Shown: positions 15,318 to 25,536 of the stretch, piece after piece
How positions within the stretch are numbered: position 1 is the first letter of the stretch
Layout of the letters: each line of letters starts with the position of its first letter
Assembly: GCA_944325545.1 (NCBI GenBank)
Contig: CALVAM010000013.1
Location: 1-64,000 of the forward strand
Length of the DNA: 64,000 nt
Direction of reading: 5' to 3'
Origin: Candidatus Gastranaerophilales bacterium
Lineage (GTDB): Bacteria > Cyanobacteriota > Vampirovibrionia > Gastranaerophilales > Gastranaerophilaceae
Translations under genes and position numbers: made by a program
The notes under the pieces: model-generated
What the model was told of the DNA's origin: nothing
The model's database searches: none
Seen by the model: only the letters and a program-made list of their open reading frames with translations

Positions 15318-18300
15318 CTATACTTCTAGCGGTTGATCGAGCGAACGGATTGAAATATCCACTTTATCATTAAACAACTGTGACATATGATTTACTAAAT
15401 CATTAGTAGAATTTACCCAAAAAATTGGTGAAGTTAGTATTTTAGTAGAATATCCATCAACTGCTGGTAATTTAAACATTACAGGGTCATCACCATGGTG
15501 CTTTGCAAGAACATTTTTTATTCCGCACAATTCTTCATACTTAACTTCTTTTTTTAAGCTTACAGTTACAATGTTAGAATTTTCAACAGATTTTACATTT
15601 TCAATTAAAAGACTTATCTGATCTTCTCCCCTATGTTGAACTTTACCTGTGATAACAACTTTGTTATCTTGGACTAAAATATCAGCATATTCTTGTAATT
15701 TTCTATGGAAACACACTCCATCGACTTTTCCTGTTAAATCCTCAACCGTTACAAATCTCAAAAATTTAGAAGGATCTTTCTTAGTAGGAATTTGTCTTGT
15801 AGCAGTAATTAGTCCACAAATAGTAACTTCTTCCTCTTCTTTTACTTCTGCCAATTCTGAAATTCTATGAGTCATAAGGAATTGCAATTTATCTCTTATA
15901 GAAAACAACGGGTGCGATGTGACATAAAATCCTAAAAATTCTTTCTCATACATTTGAATTTCTTTATCTGTATATTCTGCATCACTACCAATCAATTGAT
16001 ATTGAACATTTTCAAACTCATTATCTTCACCCAAAGATGCGAACAAACTTACTTGCCCCATTGCTCTATCTTTAGCTTCTTTTGAAGTCACATCTAAAAT
16101 ATGCTCAATATTATCAAATAATTGTTTTCGACTTTTTTCAATATTTGAAAAAGCTCCAGCTTTTATAAGTCCTTCAAGCGATTTTTTATTAACAAACTTT
16201 GCATCTACACGCTTACAGAAATCAAAAATACTCTTAAATTCACCATTCTCTTCTCTTTCCTTGATAATAGCTTCAACTACAGGTTCACCTACTTGTTTTA
16301 TGGCAGCTAAACCAAATCTTATATTTTCTCCATCAGGAGCATATTCTAAGAATGAATGATTAATATCAGGCGGAAGAACTTTTATACCATATTTTTGAGC
16401 TTCTTCTATATATAATTGAGTCTGATCTTTATTATCAGAAACACTTGATAACAATGCTGATAGGTATTCAACAGGATAATGACATTTTAAATATGCAGTT
16501 TGATATGCGACAAAAGCATAAGCTGCAGAATGCGAACGGTTGAAACAATATGATGCAAAAGCTTCTATTTGTTCGAATAATGTAGTAGCATCTTCAGGTT
16601 TCATATCATGTCGAGTAGAAGCTAATTCAATAAATTTTCCTTTTTGCTTCTGCATTTCTTCAACTTTTTTCTTACCCATCATACGGCGAACAATATCCGC
16701 TTCACCAAGAGAATAATCCGCCAAAGCTTGGAATACTTGCATAATCTGTTCTTGATAAACAATTGTTCCATATGTATCTTTTAAAATAGGCTCTAAAAGT
16801 GGATGAGCATAAGTTACTTGTTTTACACCGTGTTTTCTATCTACAAATTCATCAACCATGCCGGAACCTAATGGCCCAGGGCGGAATAAAGCAACTAGAG
16901 CACCTAAATCTTCAAAAACATCAGGTTTTAAACGTTTTACAAGATTCATCATTCCTTGAGATTCAAGTTGAAATACCCCAATTGTTTCACCCCTTACCAA
17001 CATTTTATACGTTTCTTTGTCATCAAGCGGAATATTATTTATATCAACATCAATTCCACGATATTTCTTAACCATATCAACGGTTTTATATATCATTGTA
17101 AGGTTTCTTAATCCCAAAAAGTCCATTTTTAAAAGAGATAAAACTTCTGTTACTTCATGAGGTGGATAACCTGTTTGTACAATTCCATCTTTTGATGGCT
17201 GAACAGGAATTATTGTATCCAGAGGAGCGTGTGATATTATAACCCCAGCTGCGTGCGTACCTGTACCGCATTTTAGTCCTTCAATCGCAATTGACATATC
17301 AATTAATTTTTTAAAACTAACAGTATTGCCAGTCTCAGGGTTTAATATTTGATAATCTTCATCATATAATTTTCTAAGCTCAGATCCTTCAACTTGAATA
17401 GCATCCTTAATCCACTTTGCTTTTGGATTAGTAGCCTGAGCAAGCTCTATTGCCGGTTCTATTAAACCTGTTAATTTATTACTTTCTGCAAAAGGAACTT
17501 TTAAAATTCTTGCGACACCTTTAAAAGCAGCTTTTGGAGCATACGTTGAGAATGTAATAATTTGGCAGACTTTATCTTCACCATATTTTTGTGTTACATA
17601 ATCAATAACTTGACGACGTTTTTCAATACAAAAATCGATATCAATATCGGGCATGGTAAAACGTTCTTCATTCAAAAATCTTTCAAACAAGAGATTATGT
17701 TTAATCGGATCCAAATCAGTAATTTCTAAAGCGTAAGCTACAACACTACCTGCGGCAGAACCTCTTCCTGGACCAACTGGAATATTATGTGTCTTCGCAT
17801 AATGAATAAAATCCCAAGTAATTAAAAAATACGCAGGAAATCCCATTTTATTAATTACACTTAATTCATAATCCACACGTTCTTTAAGTTCTGGAGTCAT
17901 TTCTCCATAACGTTTTTTCATTCCTTCATATACTATATGCTTTAAATACGTTTCATTAGTATAACCTTCAGGAACATCATAATGTGGTAGTGGAGCATTT
18001 CCCAGTTCTATTTCTATATTACACTTATTTGCAATATCTTCAGTATTTTTAACACATTCTTCAAAAGTTTCGTCATCCATCCAGGAAAAAGCTTTTCGCA
18101 TCTCTTCTTTTGACTTCAAATAGAATTCGTTATTAGGGAAATGGAATCTATTCGGGTCATCCTTATCCGCATTAGTTTGCAAGCATAGCAAAGTATCTTG
18201 AGCATCTGCATCTTCTCTTCTTAAATAATGAGAATCATTTGTCACAATCATTTTAATTCCGAGTTCTTTTGCTATCTTTATTAAGTCAGGATTGGTACGC

Positions 18301-18845
18301 TTTTGATCTTCTAAATTGTGATCTTGTAATTCTATATAATAATCATCCCCGAATAATTCTTTATATTTTAAAGCAGTTGCTTTTGCTTTTTCTTTTTCAC
18401 CATTTAAAAGATGCTGCAGAACTTCACCACCTAAACATGCCGAAGAACAAACAAGTCCTTCATGATATTTTTTTAATAATTCAAAATTTATTCTTGGCTT
18501 ATAATAAAACCCTTCACACCAAGCAACAGAAACTAATTTTATTAAATTAGCATATCCCTTCTTATCTTTTGCTATTAATATTAAATGGTATAAAGGATTA
18601 TTAGAACTATCTTTTTCATGAATATCTCCATCATGAACATAGAATTCACAACCAATAAGAGGATTTATACCAGCTTCTTTTGCCTTTTCATAAAATTCTA
18701 TAGCAGAATACATAACTCCGTGATCTGTTATAGCAATAGCAGGTAACCCATTTTCTTTCGCATAATTAACAAGTTCCCCTACTCTTATTGTTCCATCTAA
18801 TAATGAAAATTCCGAGTGAATATGTATTGGTATAAATTTTGACAT
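15318..18845 (-). CDS. dnaE: DNA polymerase III alpha subunit
   Basis: 1175 residues, DnaE type. An N-terminal PHP domain (HIHSEFSLLDGT) is followed by the polymerase core with catalytic PDIDIDF around residues 394-400. Then come the finger and little-finger regions (GPGRGSAAGS, RPGPLGSGM), an HhH region and an OB fold near the C-terminus. The gene is one uninterrupted reading frame with no intein; many photosynthetic cyanobacteria instead encode DnaE in two pieces joined by a split intein. Monocistronic or nearly so; its 3' end faces the REP-like element. Confidence 0.97.
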   Translation of the reverse strand: MSKFIPIHIHSEFSLLDGTIRVGELVNYAKENGLPAIAITDHGVMYSAIEFYEKAKEAGINPLIGCEFYVHDGDIHEKDSSNNPLYHLILIAKDKKGYANLIKLVSVAWCEGFYYKPRINFELLKKYHEGLVCSSACLGGEVLQHLLNGEKEKAKATALKYKELFGDDYYIELQDHNLEDQKRTNPDLIKIAKELGIKMIVTNDSHYLRREDADAQDTLLCLQTNADKDDPNRFHFPNNEFYLKSKEEMRKAFSWMDDETFEECVKNTEDIANKCNIEIELGNAPLPHYDVPEGYTNETYLKHIVYEGMKKRYGEMTPELKERVDYELSVINKMGFPAYFLITWDFIHYAKTHNIPVGPGRGSAAGSVVAYALEITDLDPIKHNLLFERFLNEERFTMPDIDIDFCIEKRRQVIDYVTQKYGEDKVCQIITFSTYAPKAAFKGVARILKVPFAESNKLTGLIEPAIELAQATNPKAKWIKDAIQVEGSELRKLYDEDYQILNPETGNTVSFKKLIDMSIAIEGLKCGTGTHAAGVIISHAPLDTIIPVQPSKDGIVQTGYPPHEVTEVLSLLKMDFLGLRNLTMIYKTVDMVKKYRGIDVDINNIPLDDKETYKMLVRGETIGVFQLESQGMMNLVKRLKPDVFEDLGALVALFRPGPLGSGMVDEFVDRKHGVKQVTYAHPLLEPILKDTYGTIVYQEQIMQVFQALADYSLGEADIVRRMMGKKKVEEMQKQKGKFIELASTRHDMKPEDATTLFEQIEAFASYCFNRSHSAAYAFVAYQTAYLKCHYPVEYLSALLSSVSDNKDQTQLYIEEAQKYGIKVLPPDINHSFLEYAPDGENIRFGLAAIKQVGEPVVEAIIKEREENGEFKSIFDFCKRVDAKFVNKKSLEGLIKAGAFSNIEKSRKQLFDNIEHILDVTSKEAKDRAMGQVSLFASLGEDNEFENVQYQLIGSDAEYTDKEIQMYEKEFLGFYVTSHPLFSIRDKLQFLMTHRISELAEVKEEEEVTICGLITATRQIPTKKDPSKFLRFVTVEDLTGKVDGVCFHRKLQEYADILVQDNKVVITGKVQHRGEDQISLLIENVKSVENSNIVTVSLKKEVKYEELCGIKNVLAKHHGDDPVMFKLPAVDGYSTKILTSPIFWVNSTNDLVNHMSQLFNDKVDISIRSLDQPLEV

Positions 18846-18886
18846 AACTATAATTTAGCACACAAACAGATTAAGGAATGTAAAAT

Positions 18887-19105
18887 TTATCTTTCAGAAC
18901 GTTTTAAATCTCTCATTTCTCTTTCTAATTTTCGTTCCTCAGTATCTAATCTTACTTGTTCCCTATTTAAAGCATCAATCTGCTTTTTTATATTTTCTTC
19001 TTCTTCGCTAATTTTATCTTCTTCCTGTTTTATTTCTTCTTCAGAAGCATGTTTTTTAAAACTCTGTCTTAGAGAATAACTATAATATGTTGGTAATATT
19101 TTCAT
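18887..19105 (-). CDS. Small charged coiled-coil protein
   Basis: 72 residues, unrecognised. After a short N-terminal patch (MKILPTYYSYSLRQSF), residues ~20-70 are almost entirely Glu/Lys/Arg heptads (EEENIKKQIDALNREQVRLD), predicting one long helix. A clear AAAGGAG precedes the ATG by 6 nt, which argues that this is a real gene. It stands alone between waaA and dnaE, all on the minus strand. Confidence 0.65.
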   Translation of the reverse strand: MKILPTYYSYSLRQSFKKHASEEEIKQEEDKISEEEENIKKQIDALNREQVRLDTEERKLEREMRDLKRSER

Positions 19106-19210
19106 AATGAACTCCTTTGAACAGATAAAAACTTATAATAAAAATAATTGCTACTTCTTTTAAAAATACTGAACACTAATTTTTTATAATACACTTTTTC
19201 GTCTATAAAA

Positions 19211-20428
19211 CTACTTCAAAACATTAATAACAAATTCTAAAGCACCCTGTTGAGCTTTAAAGACATCTTCTCCGGCTTTAGCTGTTTGATTATAAAAAAG
19301 TTTATCAGTCAATAATTTATCAGCAATATTAAAAAACTCTTCTTGCGTTTTTACTACAAAACCAGCCTTAGCATTTTGAATAATTGAATAAATATCCTTA
19401 AAATTGCTAATTGAAGGTCCGGAAATTACAGGCTTTGAAAAAATTATCGACTCTAGCGGATTATGACCGCCAGTTTTATTAAAACTTCCTCCTATAAACG
19501 AAAAATAAGCAAATGAAAATATTTTACCTAACTCTCCCATGGTATCTAAAATCATAATATCATTATTAATCAAATCTCCACCTGAAGAACGTAGACAATA
19601 AGAAGTATTCTTAAAAATTTCTTTAATTTCATCAAGCCTTGTTAAATGACGAGGGGCTAATATAAGTTTTAAATCTTCATGCTTAGCTTTCAATTTCGTA
19701 TAAACATCTAAAACTATTCTATCTTCACCAGAATGTGTTGATGCAGCAAGAAATATTCTTCCTGTATAACTCAAATTTATATCAACTATTGGAGCTGTAA
19801 TATCAAATTTCAAATTATTCATGCGTTTTGTTGTATTTTGATTTGCACCTAACTTTAAAAATTTATTTAAATCCTCTGTAGATTGGGTAAAAATACCTGC
19901 ATACTTATTCAATAAGGGCTTAAAAAAGAATTTAAATTTCATATAAGAATTAAATGTTCTATCAGAAATTCTACCATTTATAATATAAAGCTTGATTCCT
20001 CTTTTTTTGCAAATACCAACAAAATTCGGCCAAATTTCAGTTTCAGCCATCAAAATTTCTGTAGGTTTTATATTATCCAAAAATTTATTTACACAATTGG
20101 GCGTATCAAAAGGGAAATACGTTATAAAATCAGTAGCTTCTGCTAATTTTTTAATAGCATTTTCCTGCCCAGTATTAGTACCGGTTGTTACGACTATTAT
20201 TGCATCTTGAAATTCTTCTCTTACTCGTTTTACAAGCTTTTCTATTGCATTTATTTCACCGACAGAAACACCATGAAACATTATTACTCGTTTTTTTTCA
20301 AAATCAGGAACAATAAAATCTCCACATTTCCTATCAAAAGCGTCTTTAGAATACCCTGCTTTTTGATGGATTAATTTTAGAATTAGCTTAAATAGATTAA
20401 ACCCAAAATCAGTAATAATATCTAGCAT
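19211..20428 (-). CDS. waaA: 3-deoxy-D-manno-octulosonic acid (Kdo) transferase
   Basis: A 405-residue GT30-family enzyme that adds Kdo to lipid IVA in LPS inner-core synthesis. Evidence: the GVSVGE motif near residue 54 (MFHGVSVGEINAI), the second Rossmann half with LAPRHLTRLDEI, and GGSFNKTGGHNPLE, the conserved WaaA signature. Its presence implies an LPS-bearing outer membrane. The ATG directly follows the TAG of the upstream glycosyltransferase gene with no gap, indicating coupled translation. Confidence 0.92.
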   Translation of the reverse strand: MLDIITDFGFNLFKLILKLIHQKAGYSKDAFDRKCGDFIVPDFEKKRVIMFHGVSVGEINAIEKLVKRVREEFQDAIIVVTTGTNTGQENAIKKLAEATDFITYFPFDTPNCVNKFLDNIKPTEILMAETEIWPNFVGICKKRGIKLYIINGRISDRTFNSYMKFKFFFKPLLNKYAGIFTQSTEDLNKFLKLGANQNTTKRMNNLKFDITAPIVDINLSYTGRIFLAASTHSGEDRIVLDVYTKLKAKHEDLKLILAPRHLTRLDEIKEIFKNTSYCLRSSGGDLINNDIMILDTMGELGKIFSFAYFSFIGGSFNKTGGHNPLESIIFSKPVISGPSISNFKDIYSIIQNAKAGFVVKTQEEFFNIADKLLTDKLFYNQTAKAGEDVFKAQQGALEFVINVLK

Positions 20429-22069
20429 CTATCTTTTCTCCATAAGTATATAGCGTCTGCCTTCTTCTAAAATATTATAGTTTAGAGATTTAATTTCATC
20501 TGATATATCTTTTTTACGCATAATAACTAAATTATCATTTTTATTCAATTCATTTACAACAGCACCTAAATCCTTATCATTTGAATAATAAACCGGTTTC
20601 CCTCCATAATAAATCAGAGAATACTTATGAGTAAAACCTAAACAAGAAAGAGTTTTATTATTTTCTTTAGAATATTGAGCAAATTTTAATAAATCATCTT
20701 GTCCAAATTTATAATCAATATTAAAGAATTTTTCTGTACCAAAAGCTGATAATGAAAGCATTAAAATGATGTACGTAAAAAACACTCCTAAGTATTTTTC
20801 TTTTTTTGCAAATACTATAGAAAAAATACCTGCTAAGAATAATAAAGCTATGCATAAAGGCTTAGCTGGAGAGATATCTAAAGCTAACTGTTCCGGTAAA
20901 AATAGATTTGTAAATAAAGCAACAAAAGAGGCTAAAACAAAAATACCACCAAGAAAATAAACAGTTTTATTAATAAATCTTGAGTATTCAGCTTTTTCTA
21001 TATAATTTGTCCAAATATATCCCCCAAGACAAGCTAATGATGGATAAATAGGAAGAATATATGTAATTAGCTTTGTTTTAGATGATGAGAAAAATAATAG
21101 TGTGAAAATAGCTATTATTCCATTATAGACCATAAATCTTTGGATGTCAGATAGGTCTTTAAATTTAAAATCACGTTTAAATATTTTTCTGATTAATACA
21201 GTCAGGGTTGAAAGAATCCAAGGGAAAAAACCCCATAAAATTGTTAAGAAATAAAAGTAAAATGGTTGTTGTCTTCCAATTTCATTTGAGCCTAGAAATC
21301 TTGCGACATGATGTTTCATAACATATTCGTTAAAAAACAGAGGATCATGCATTTTTAACATTACAATATGCCAAGGAAGTACAATTAAAAAGAAAAGAAT
21401 AAAACCAACTAAAAAATATTGCGGTCTGAAAATTTCTTTAAATTTTTTAGAATAAATAGATATAAAAAACATTGAACCAAACGGAATAACAAAACCTGGA
21501 ATTCCTTTTGCCATAACCGCTAAACCGGAAAAAATATAGAATAACCACCAGAAATATTTTTTACTCTTCTCACTACAAAAATTAGTAAGCATTCCAAAAG
21601 CTAAAGAAAACCAGACACAAGTTGCAACTACTATATCTAAAATCGCAAATTTAGCAAGAATTAAAAATTCTAAAGATGTTGCAAGAATTAGGGCTGATAC
21701 AACACCATATGTTCTTGAATAGACCTTTTTCCCTACAAAGTAAGTCAAATATCCGCATAAAGTACCATATAATGCTACCGGAAAACGTGCAGTAAACTCT
21801 GTAATTTTTCCAAATATAGCAAAAGAAAGACATTCTCCCCAGAAATATAGAGGAGGTTTTTCAAAAAAGAACTCATTATTTAAATATAGAGTAAGGAAGT
21901 CCTTAGTATTAAACATATCTTTTGCCATAGAAACATATCTTGACTCATCCACATCCATAAGTGCATAAGCCCAAATATTATGAAAAAATATAAAATAAAA
22001 CAGAACTCCTAGTCCAAGAATCGTAAACAACCCTTGATTTTTTATCAAAAATTCTTTAGCTTTTATCAT
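20429..22069 (-). CDS. ArnT-like (GT83/PMT-family) membrane glycosyltransferase
   Basis: A 546-residue polytopic protein with about a dozen hydrophobic helices and a short C-terminal soluble part. The first periplasmic loop has the acidic signature MDVDESRYVSMAKDM (an Asp-Glu pair as in ArnT and protein mannosyltransferases) and FFEKPPLYFW, which fits the GT83 family. Such enzymes move sugars from a polyprenyl-phosphate carrier to lipid A or other targets. Location directly upstream of waaA supports an LPS role, but whether the donor is aminoarabinose cannot be told. A strong RBS (GAAAGGGGAG) precedes the start. Confidence 0.8.
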   Translation of the reverse strand: MIKAKEFLIKNQGLFTILGLGVLFYFIFFHNIWAYALMDVDESRYVSMAKDMFNTKDFLTLYLNNEFFFEKPPLYFWGECLSFAIFGKITEFTARFPVALYGTLCGYLTYFVGKKVYSRTYGVVSALILATSLEFLILAKFAILDIVVATCVWFSLAFGMLTNFCSEKSKKYFWWLFYIFSGLAVMAKGIPGFVIPFGSMFFISIYSKKFKEIFRPQYFLVGFILFFLIVLPWHIVMLKMHDPLFFNEYVMKHHVARFLGSNEIGRQQPFYFYFLTILWGFFPWILSTLTVLIRKIFKRDFKFKDLSDIQRFMVYNGIIAIFTLLFFSSSKTKLITYILPIYPSLACLGGYIWTNYIEKAEYSRFINKTVYFLGGIFVLASFVALFTNLFLPEQLALDISPAKPLCIALLFLAGIFSIVFAKKEKYLGVFFTYIILMLSLSAFGTEKFFNIDYKFGQDDLLKFAQYSKENNKTLSCLGFTHKYSLIYYGGKPVYYSNDKDLGAVVNELNKNDNLVIMRKKDISDEIKSLNYNILEEGRRYILMEKR

Positions 22070-22400
22070 AAAATACTCCCCTTTCAGCTAAGAATAACAT
22101 AAAATAATTAAGATGTTAATTTGTTAATAATAAATTTTATAAAATTAATCTTAAAACAAATAACTGAATTAAAAACATTTTCATATTTACTACATTATGT
22201 TTAAATATTAAGAAATTATAACAGCAACATTACCTAAATTGGAGCTAAAACAAAAAATTAATTAATACTTCTAGAACAGATTTTGAAACATTTAATTGTA
22301 AATTTTTGTAAAAATTTGTATTTATTTATTAAAGTTTTTCATCAAATTAACCGTTTAGAATCCTAAGGAATGTATTTGCGTTGATGAAAGGAGCAATATA
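22070..22400. other. Divergent intergenic region between the ArnT-like and LysM-like genes
   Basis: 331 bp, very AT-rich, with no ORF that has a ribosome-binding site. It contains the HLR1-like element at 22295-22312, a possible -10 TAGAAT (22356-22361) for the plus-strand gene, and the RBS of each flanking gene. I see nothing else. Confidence 0.6.
22295..22312 (-). promoter_or_regulatory. HLR1-like repeat upstream of the 22401 gene
   Basis: The minus strand reads TTTACAAA-AA-TTTACAAT, a perfect HLR1 match. A weaker third unit (AATACAAA, 22317-22324) keeps the same 10-bp phase. If transcription starts near 22368 from TAGAAT, the array spans about -73 to -44. The -35 region is poor. Confidence 0.5.
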
Positions 22401-25400
22401 ATGGGCTATGAATTAAATATTAATGGAAAAACTTATGTTATTAATGAAGGTGACAGCTATAAGGATTTGATAACTAAACATAAGGACTTAAAAAGTCTGG
22501 CACCATTATTTGATTTAATTGATAGTAAAACCGAAGGTGGAGATGGTAAAATCGATAAATCTGAATTAGATTTATTACAAAAAGCTTTGAGTAATTTTAA
22601 AGGTGGTGATTTAAAAGATTATGATGTTGATAAATACACTAATGATTATTTTAAATCAGGTCAAGATAAAACAACATTTTTTAGTTCCAATAAAATAGAA
22701 AAGAAAGAAAATTTATCTGATGATGGAAAAACTTCTCAAAGAGCTTTTAATCAATATATTCAAAATTTAACTAAAAAATATGATAAAGAAGTTTTTACAA
22801 ATCAATTTAATGGAAAGACCGTAAAAATTGCCACTGGTATGACATTATATAAAATTGCCAAACAGGCATTAGAAAATGAAGGGAAAAAGCCAAGACCGCA
22901 AGATATAAATGAAAGAATTGCTCAAATAGTTTTAGTTAATAATATTAAAGACGTAAACAATATAAAATTAGGAACTGAATTAAAGGTTCAATCTGCAAAT
23001 GGAGCAGCTCCTGTGGAAGAAGTAGAGACAACACCACAAAAAGAAGTAACAAAACCTACTACAGATACAGGTAAAAAACAGGATGTAGATAAAGGAACTC
23101 CTGTATATTCTAATGGTGGATATCAAGGCTTAAGCGAAGAAGCTGTAAAAAAATTAAATACACCATCCAGTATAAATATTAAAACTAATACTTTAGTAGG
23201 TACAGAAGAAGCTCTTGCAGATGGTTATACTAAAGTAACTAATGATGGAACAGAAGTTTTTGTTAAAAAATACGCTGATGATGATAGTTTATCTGCCGGA
23301 GTAAATTTATCAGCAGAAACATTAGAAGAAGTAAAAAATAAAACAAAAGCTTTTGATGAAGCTGTTCAAAAAATAAAAGAGGCTGTTCAAGGTGAAACAG
23401 AAGAAGCTGCTAAAACAAGAAAAGAGGCAAACTTACAAGCATTAAAAGAGATTGTCAAGCTTTCTGATGGTAATATTAAAGTAATCGAAAATATTGCAGA
23501 AAAACTCCGTGATGATAATTATGTAGATAGAACATCAGAGGAGTACAAGTCTTTTGTACAAGATTTGTTACTTACAAGAAATGCTGATGTTATAAATTTC
23601 TTATTTAATAATGAAAACGGTACTGTTACAACAGTACTTGAAAAAGATAAGACTGTACATGAGATTTTAGCAGGTATTTATCAAGAAATTCGAACAAAAG
23701 AAAAAGACGGTAAAAAACTAACTGATGAAGAAATTAAGTTAAAAGAAAAAGTATCTAATTTAAAAGTCTATGACGGCTATAAAATTGAAGCAGATAGTAC
23801 AAATGGAGTTCATGAAAAATATATGGACTTCTATAATATGGATGGTATTCCAAGATACGATAGTGACGGCTATGCTGCTAGAGATCCTAAGTTGTTAGAT
23901 ACATTCTTAACAGAACTGGATACTGCTGATACTGATGAAAAGAAAACAGCTTTGTTTAAGAAGTATATTGATACTAAAGACCCGGAATTGGCTAAGTCAC
24001 TTGCTTTTGATGCTATTGAATTAAAAGCAAAAGATGAGGATATAATAGCTCTTATTAATAATAATGGCTTAGAAGTTATTAATTATCTTGATACTGATAT
24101 TGATAACAAAGCTGTAATTGATGCTGTAGTAGCTAAAGCTAAAGAAATCTATACTTCAGATAAAGGTAATCTGGGAAATGCTGTTTATTTAGATTCTGTA
24201 ATGAATTGGATAAATGAAACTGATTTGTCTGATGAAGATAAAGAGAAAGCGAAGAAAGAAATTCTTGAAACTTATTTTGAAGTCACAACAGATAATGATA
24301 GTAATAAAACATACACTTTCAAGCCATCAAGAAAACCTACATATGAAGAAATGGATGGCTTAGTAAGTGATTTTGATGAATTTAAAGAAGCGTTAGTAAA
24401 ATATGTAAATAAGGATGATATGGGCAGAGGTCAATATAATGAAGCTTTAGAATATAGATTAGGTGGAAGGTATATTGTACCACACTATGCTGAAATGGTT
24501 GATAAAATGAATACCAAAGAAGATGTAATTGATTTTATTAATAATAAAGTTGCTAGAGACAAAAATTATCATTTGCCATTTGATAAAATAGTAGAAAAAT
24601 ATCCTGATGATAAAGATATTGCAGATAGATTGGTAAAATTTATTGATGAAAATAGTACAATATCTGATGAGACAAAAACAAAAATTGTTAAACATTATAT
24701 GAAATTTGATGGTAATAATGTTAACTTCGATAAATCTAAGCTTCCTCAAGGGGTTTCTTTAAGAGATTTTGTGGATAAAATATTACCTGAAGATTGCTCT
24801 AAAGGTGATGCCGCAAAATATATTGACGCAATTATTGATTCAATTGATTTTGAGGTTGCAAATACTTCAGCAGAAAATGGCTTTCCTGATTATACTTTTA
24901 AATACTTAATGAATTCACATGTTACTTCTGAAGCAACACAAATAAAAATGGAAGATAAAATTGTTAAATATTTACTTACAGGAAAACCAAGAACTGAATT
25001 ATATAATGATTTGGCAATGTATGCTTTAGAAAATAGATTAATGGGTAACGAACATATGGCATTAGTTTATGATAAGTCATCGCCTACTATGAAAAAGAAT
25101 TTAATAGAAAACGGATATACAAGAAATGGTTCTTTAGTTGTTGTTAATTCAGGTGATAGTATAGATAAAATTGTAAAAAAATACCTAGCTAGTAATTTAG
25201 ATAAATTCCCTCAATTAAAAAAGTCTGTTGAGTCAGATAAAGAGAAATGGACACCAGAGCGAATAGAAGAAGCTCTTAATGACTATATGCAAGATTTTAG
25301 AAATGATATAATGAAAGATTTAGGTATAAGTGACCCTAAAAAATTAAAAGCGAGTGATATCATAGATTTGGGTAAAGTTAACTGGACTGAACATCAGCCA

Positions 25401-25430
25401 AATTGGCTTAATTATACAATTTATTACTAA
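22401..25430 (+). CDS. Large protein with EF-hand-like loop and LysM-like domains
   Basis: 1009 residues; no family recognised for the whole protein. Residues ~36-60 hold an acidic loop of EF-hand type (GGDGKIDKSELDLL). Residues ~136-197 fit a LysM domain (VKIATGMTLYKIAKQAL ... NNIKLGTELKV). The extreme C-terminus (~910-1000) has a second LysM-like stretch (LVVVNSGDSIDKIVKKYL). Between them lie Lys/Glu/Asp-rich helical segments. There is no signal peptide. The RBS AAAGGAG lies before the ATG, and a terminator follows at 25441, so it is monocistronic. A peptidoglycan-binding or surface role is inferred from LysM. Confidence 0.6.
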   Translation: MGYELNINGKTYVINEGDSYKDLITKHKDLKSLAPLFDLIDSKTEGGDGKIDKSELDLLQKALSNFKGGDLKDYDVDKYTNDYFKSGQDKTTFFSSNKIEKKENLSDDGKTSQRAFNQYIQNLTKKYDKEVFTNQFNGKTVKIATGMTLYKIAKQALENEGKKPRPQDINERIAQIVLVNNIKDVNNIKLGTELKVQSANGAAPVEEVETTPQKEVTKPTTDTGKKQDVDKGTPVYSNGGYQGLSEEAVKKLNTPSSINIKTNTLVGTEEALADGYTKVTNDGTEVFVKKYADDDSLSAGVNLSAETLEEVKNKTKAFDEAVQKIKEAVQGETEEAAKTRKEANLQALKEIVKLSDGNIKVIENIAEKLRDDNYVDRTSEEYKSFVQDLLLTRNADVINFLFNNENGTVTTVLEKDKTVHEILAGIYQEIRTKEKDGKKLTDEEIKLKEKVSNLKVYDGYKIEADSTNGVHEKYMDFYNMDGIPRYDSDGYAARDPKLLDTFLTELDTADTDEKKTALFKKYIDTKDPELAKSLAFDAIELKAKDEDIIALINNNGLEVINYLDTDIDNKAVIDAVVAKAKEIYTSDKGNLGNAVYLDSVMNWINETDLSDEDKEKAKKEILETYFEVTTDNDSNKTYTFKPSRKPTYEEMDGLVSDFDEFKEALVKYVNKDDMGRGQYNEALEYRLGGRYIVPHYAEMVDKMNTKEDVIDFINNKVARDKNYHLPFDKIVEKYPDDKDIADRLVKFIDENSTISDETKTKIVKHYMKFDGNNVNFDKSKLPQGVSLRDFVDKILPEDCSKGDAAKYIDAIIDSIDFEVANTSAENGFPDYTFKYLMNSHVTSEATQIKMEDKIVKYLLTGKPRTELYNDLAMYALENRLMGNEHMALVYDKSSPTMKKNLIENGYTRNGSLVVVNSGDSIDKIVKKYLASNLDKFPQLKKSVESDKEKWTPERIEEALNDYMQDFRNDIMKDLGISDPKKLKASDIIDLGKVNWTEHQPNWLNYTIYY

Positions 25431-25440
25431 AATTATATCA

Positions 25441-25475
25441 AGGGAAGCTTTTAAAGCTTCCCTGTATTTTTATTT
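25441..25475 (+). terminator. Intrinsic terminator of the 22401 gene
   Basis: A perfect 10-bp stem AGGGAAGCTT / AAGCTTCCCT with a 3-nt loop, followed by the T-rich GTATTTTTATTT. It begins 11 nt after the stop codon. Confidence 0.85.
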
Positions 25476-25536
25476 ATCTCTCCTATTGGTATTTTATTTT
25501 GTTTATTATAAAATACCATTTGGGAGATTTAGTGTT

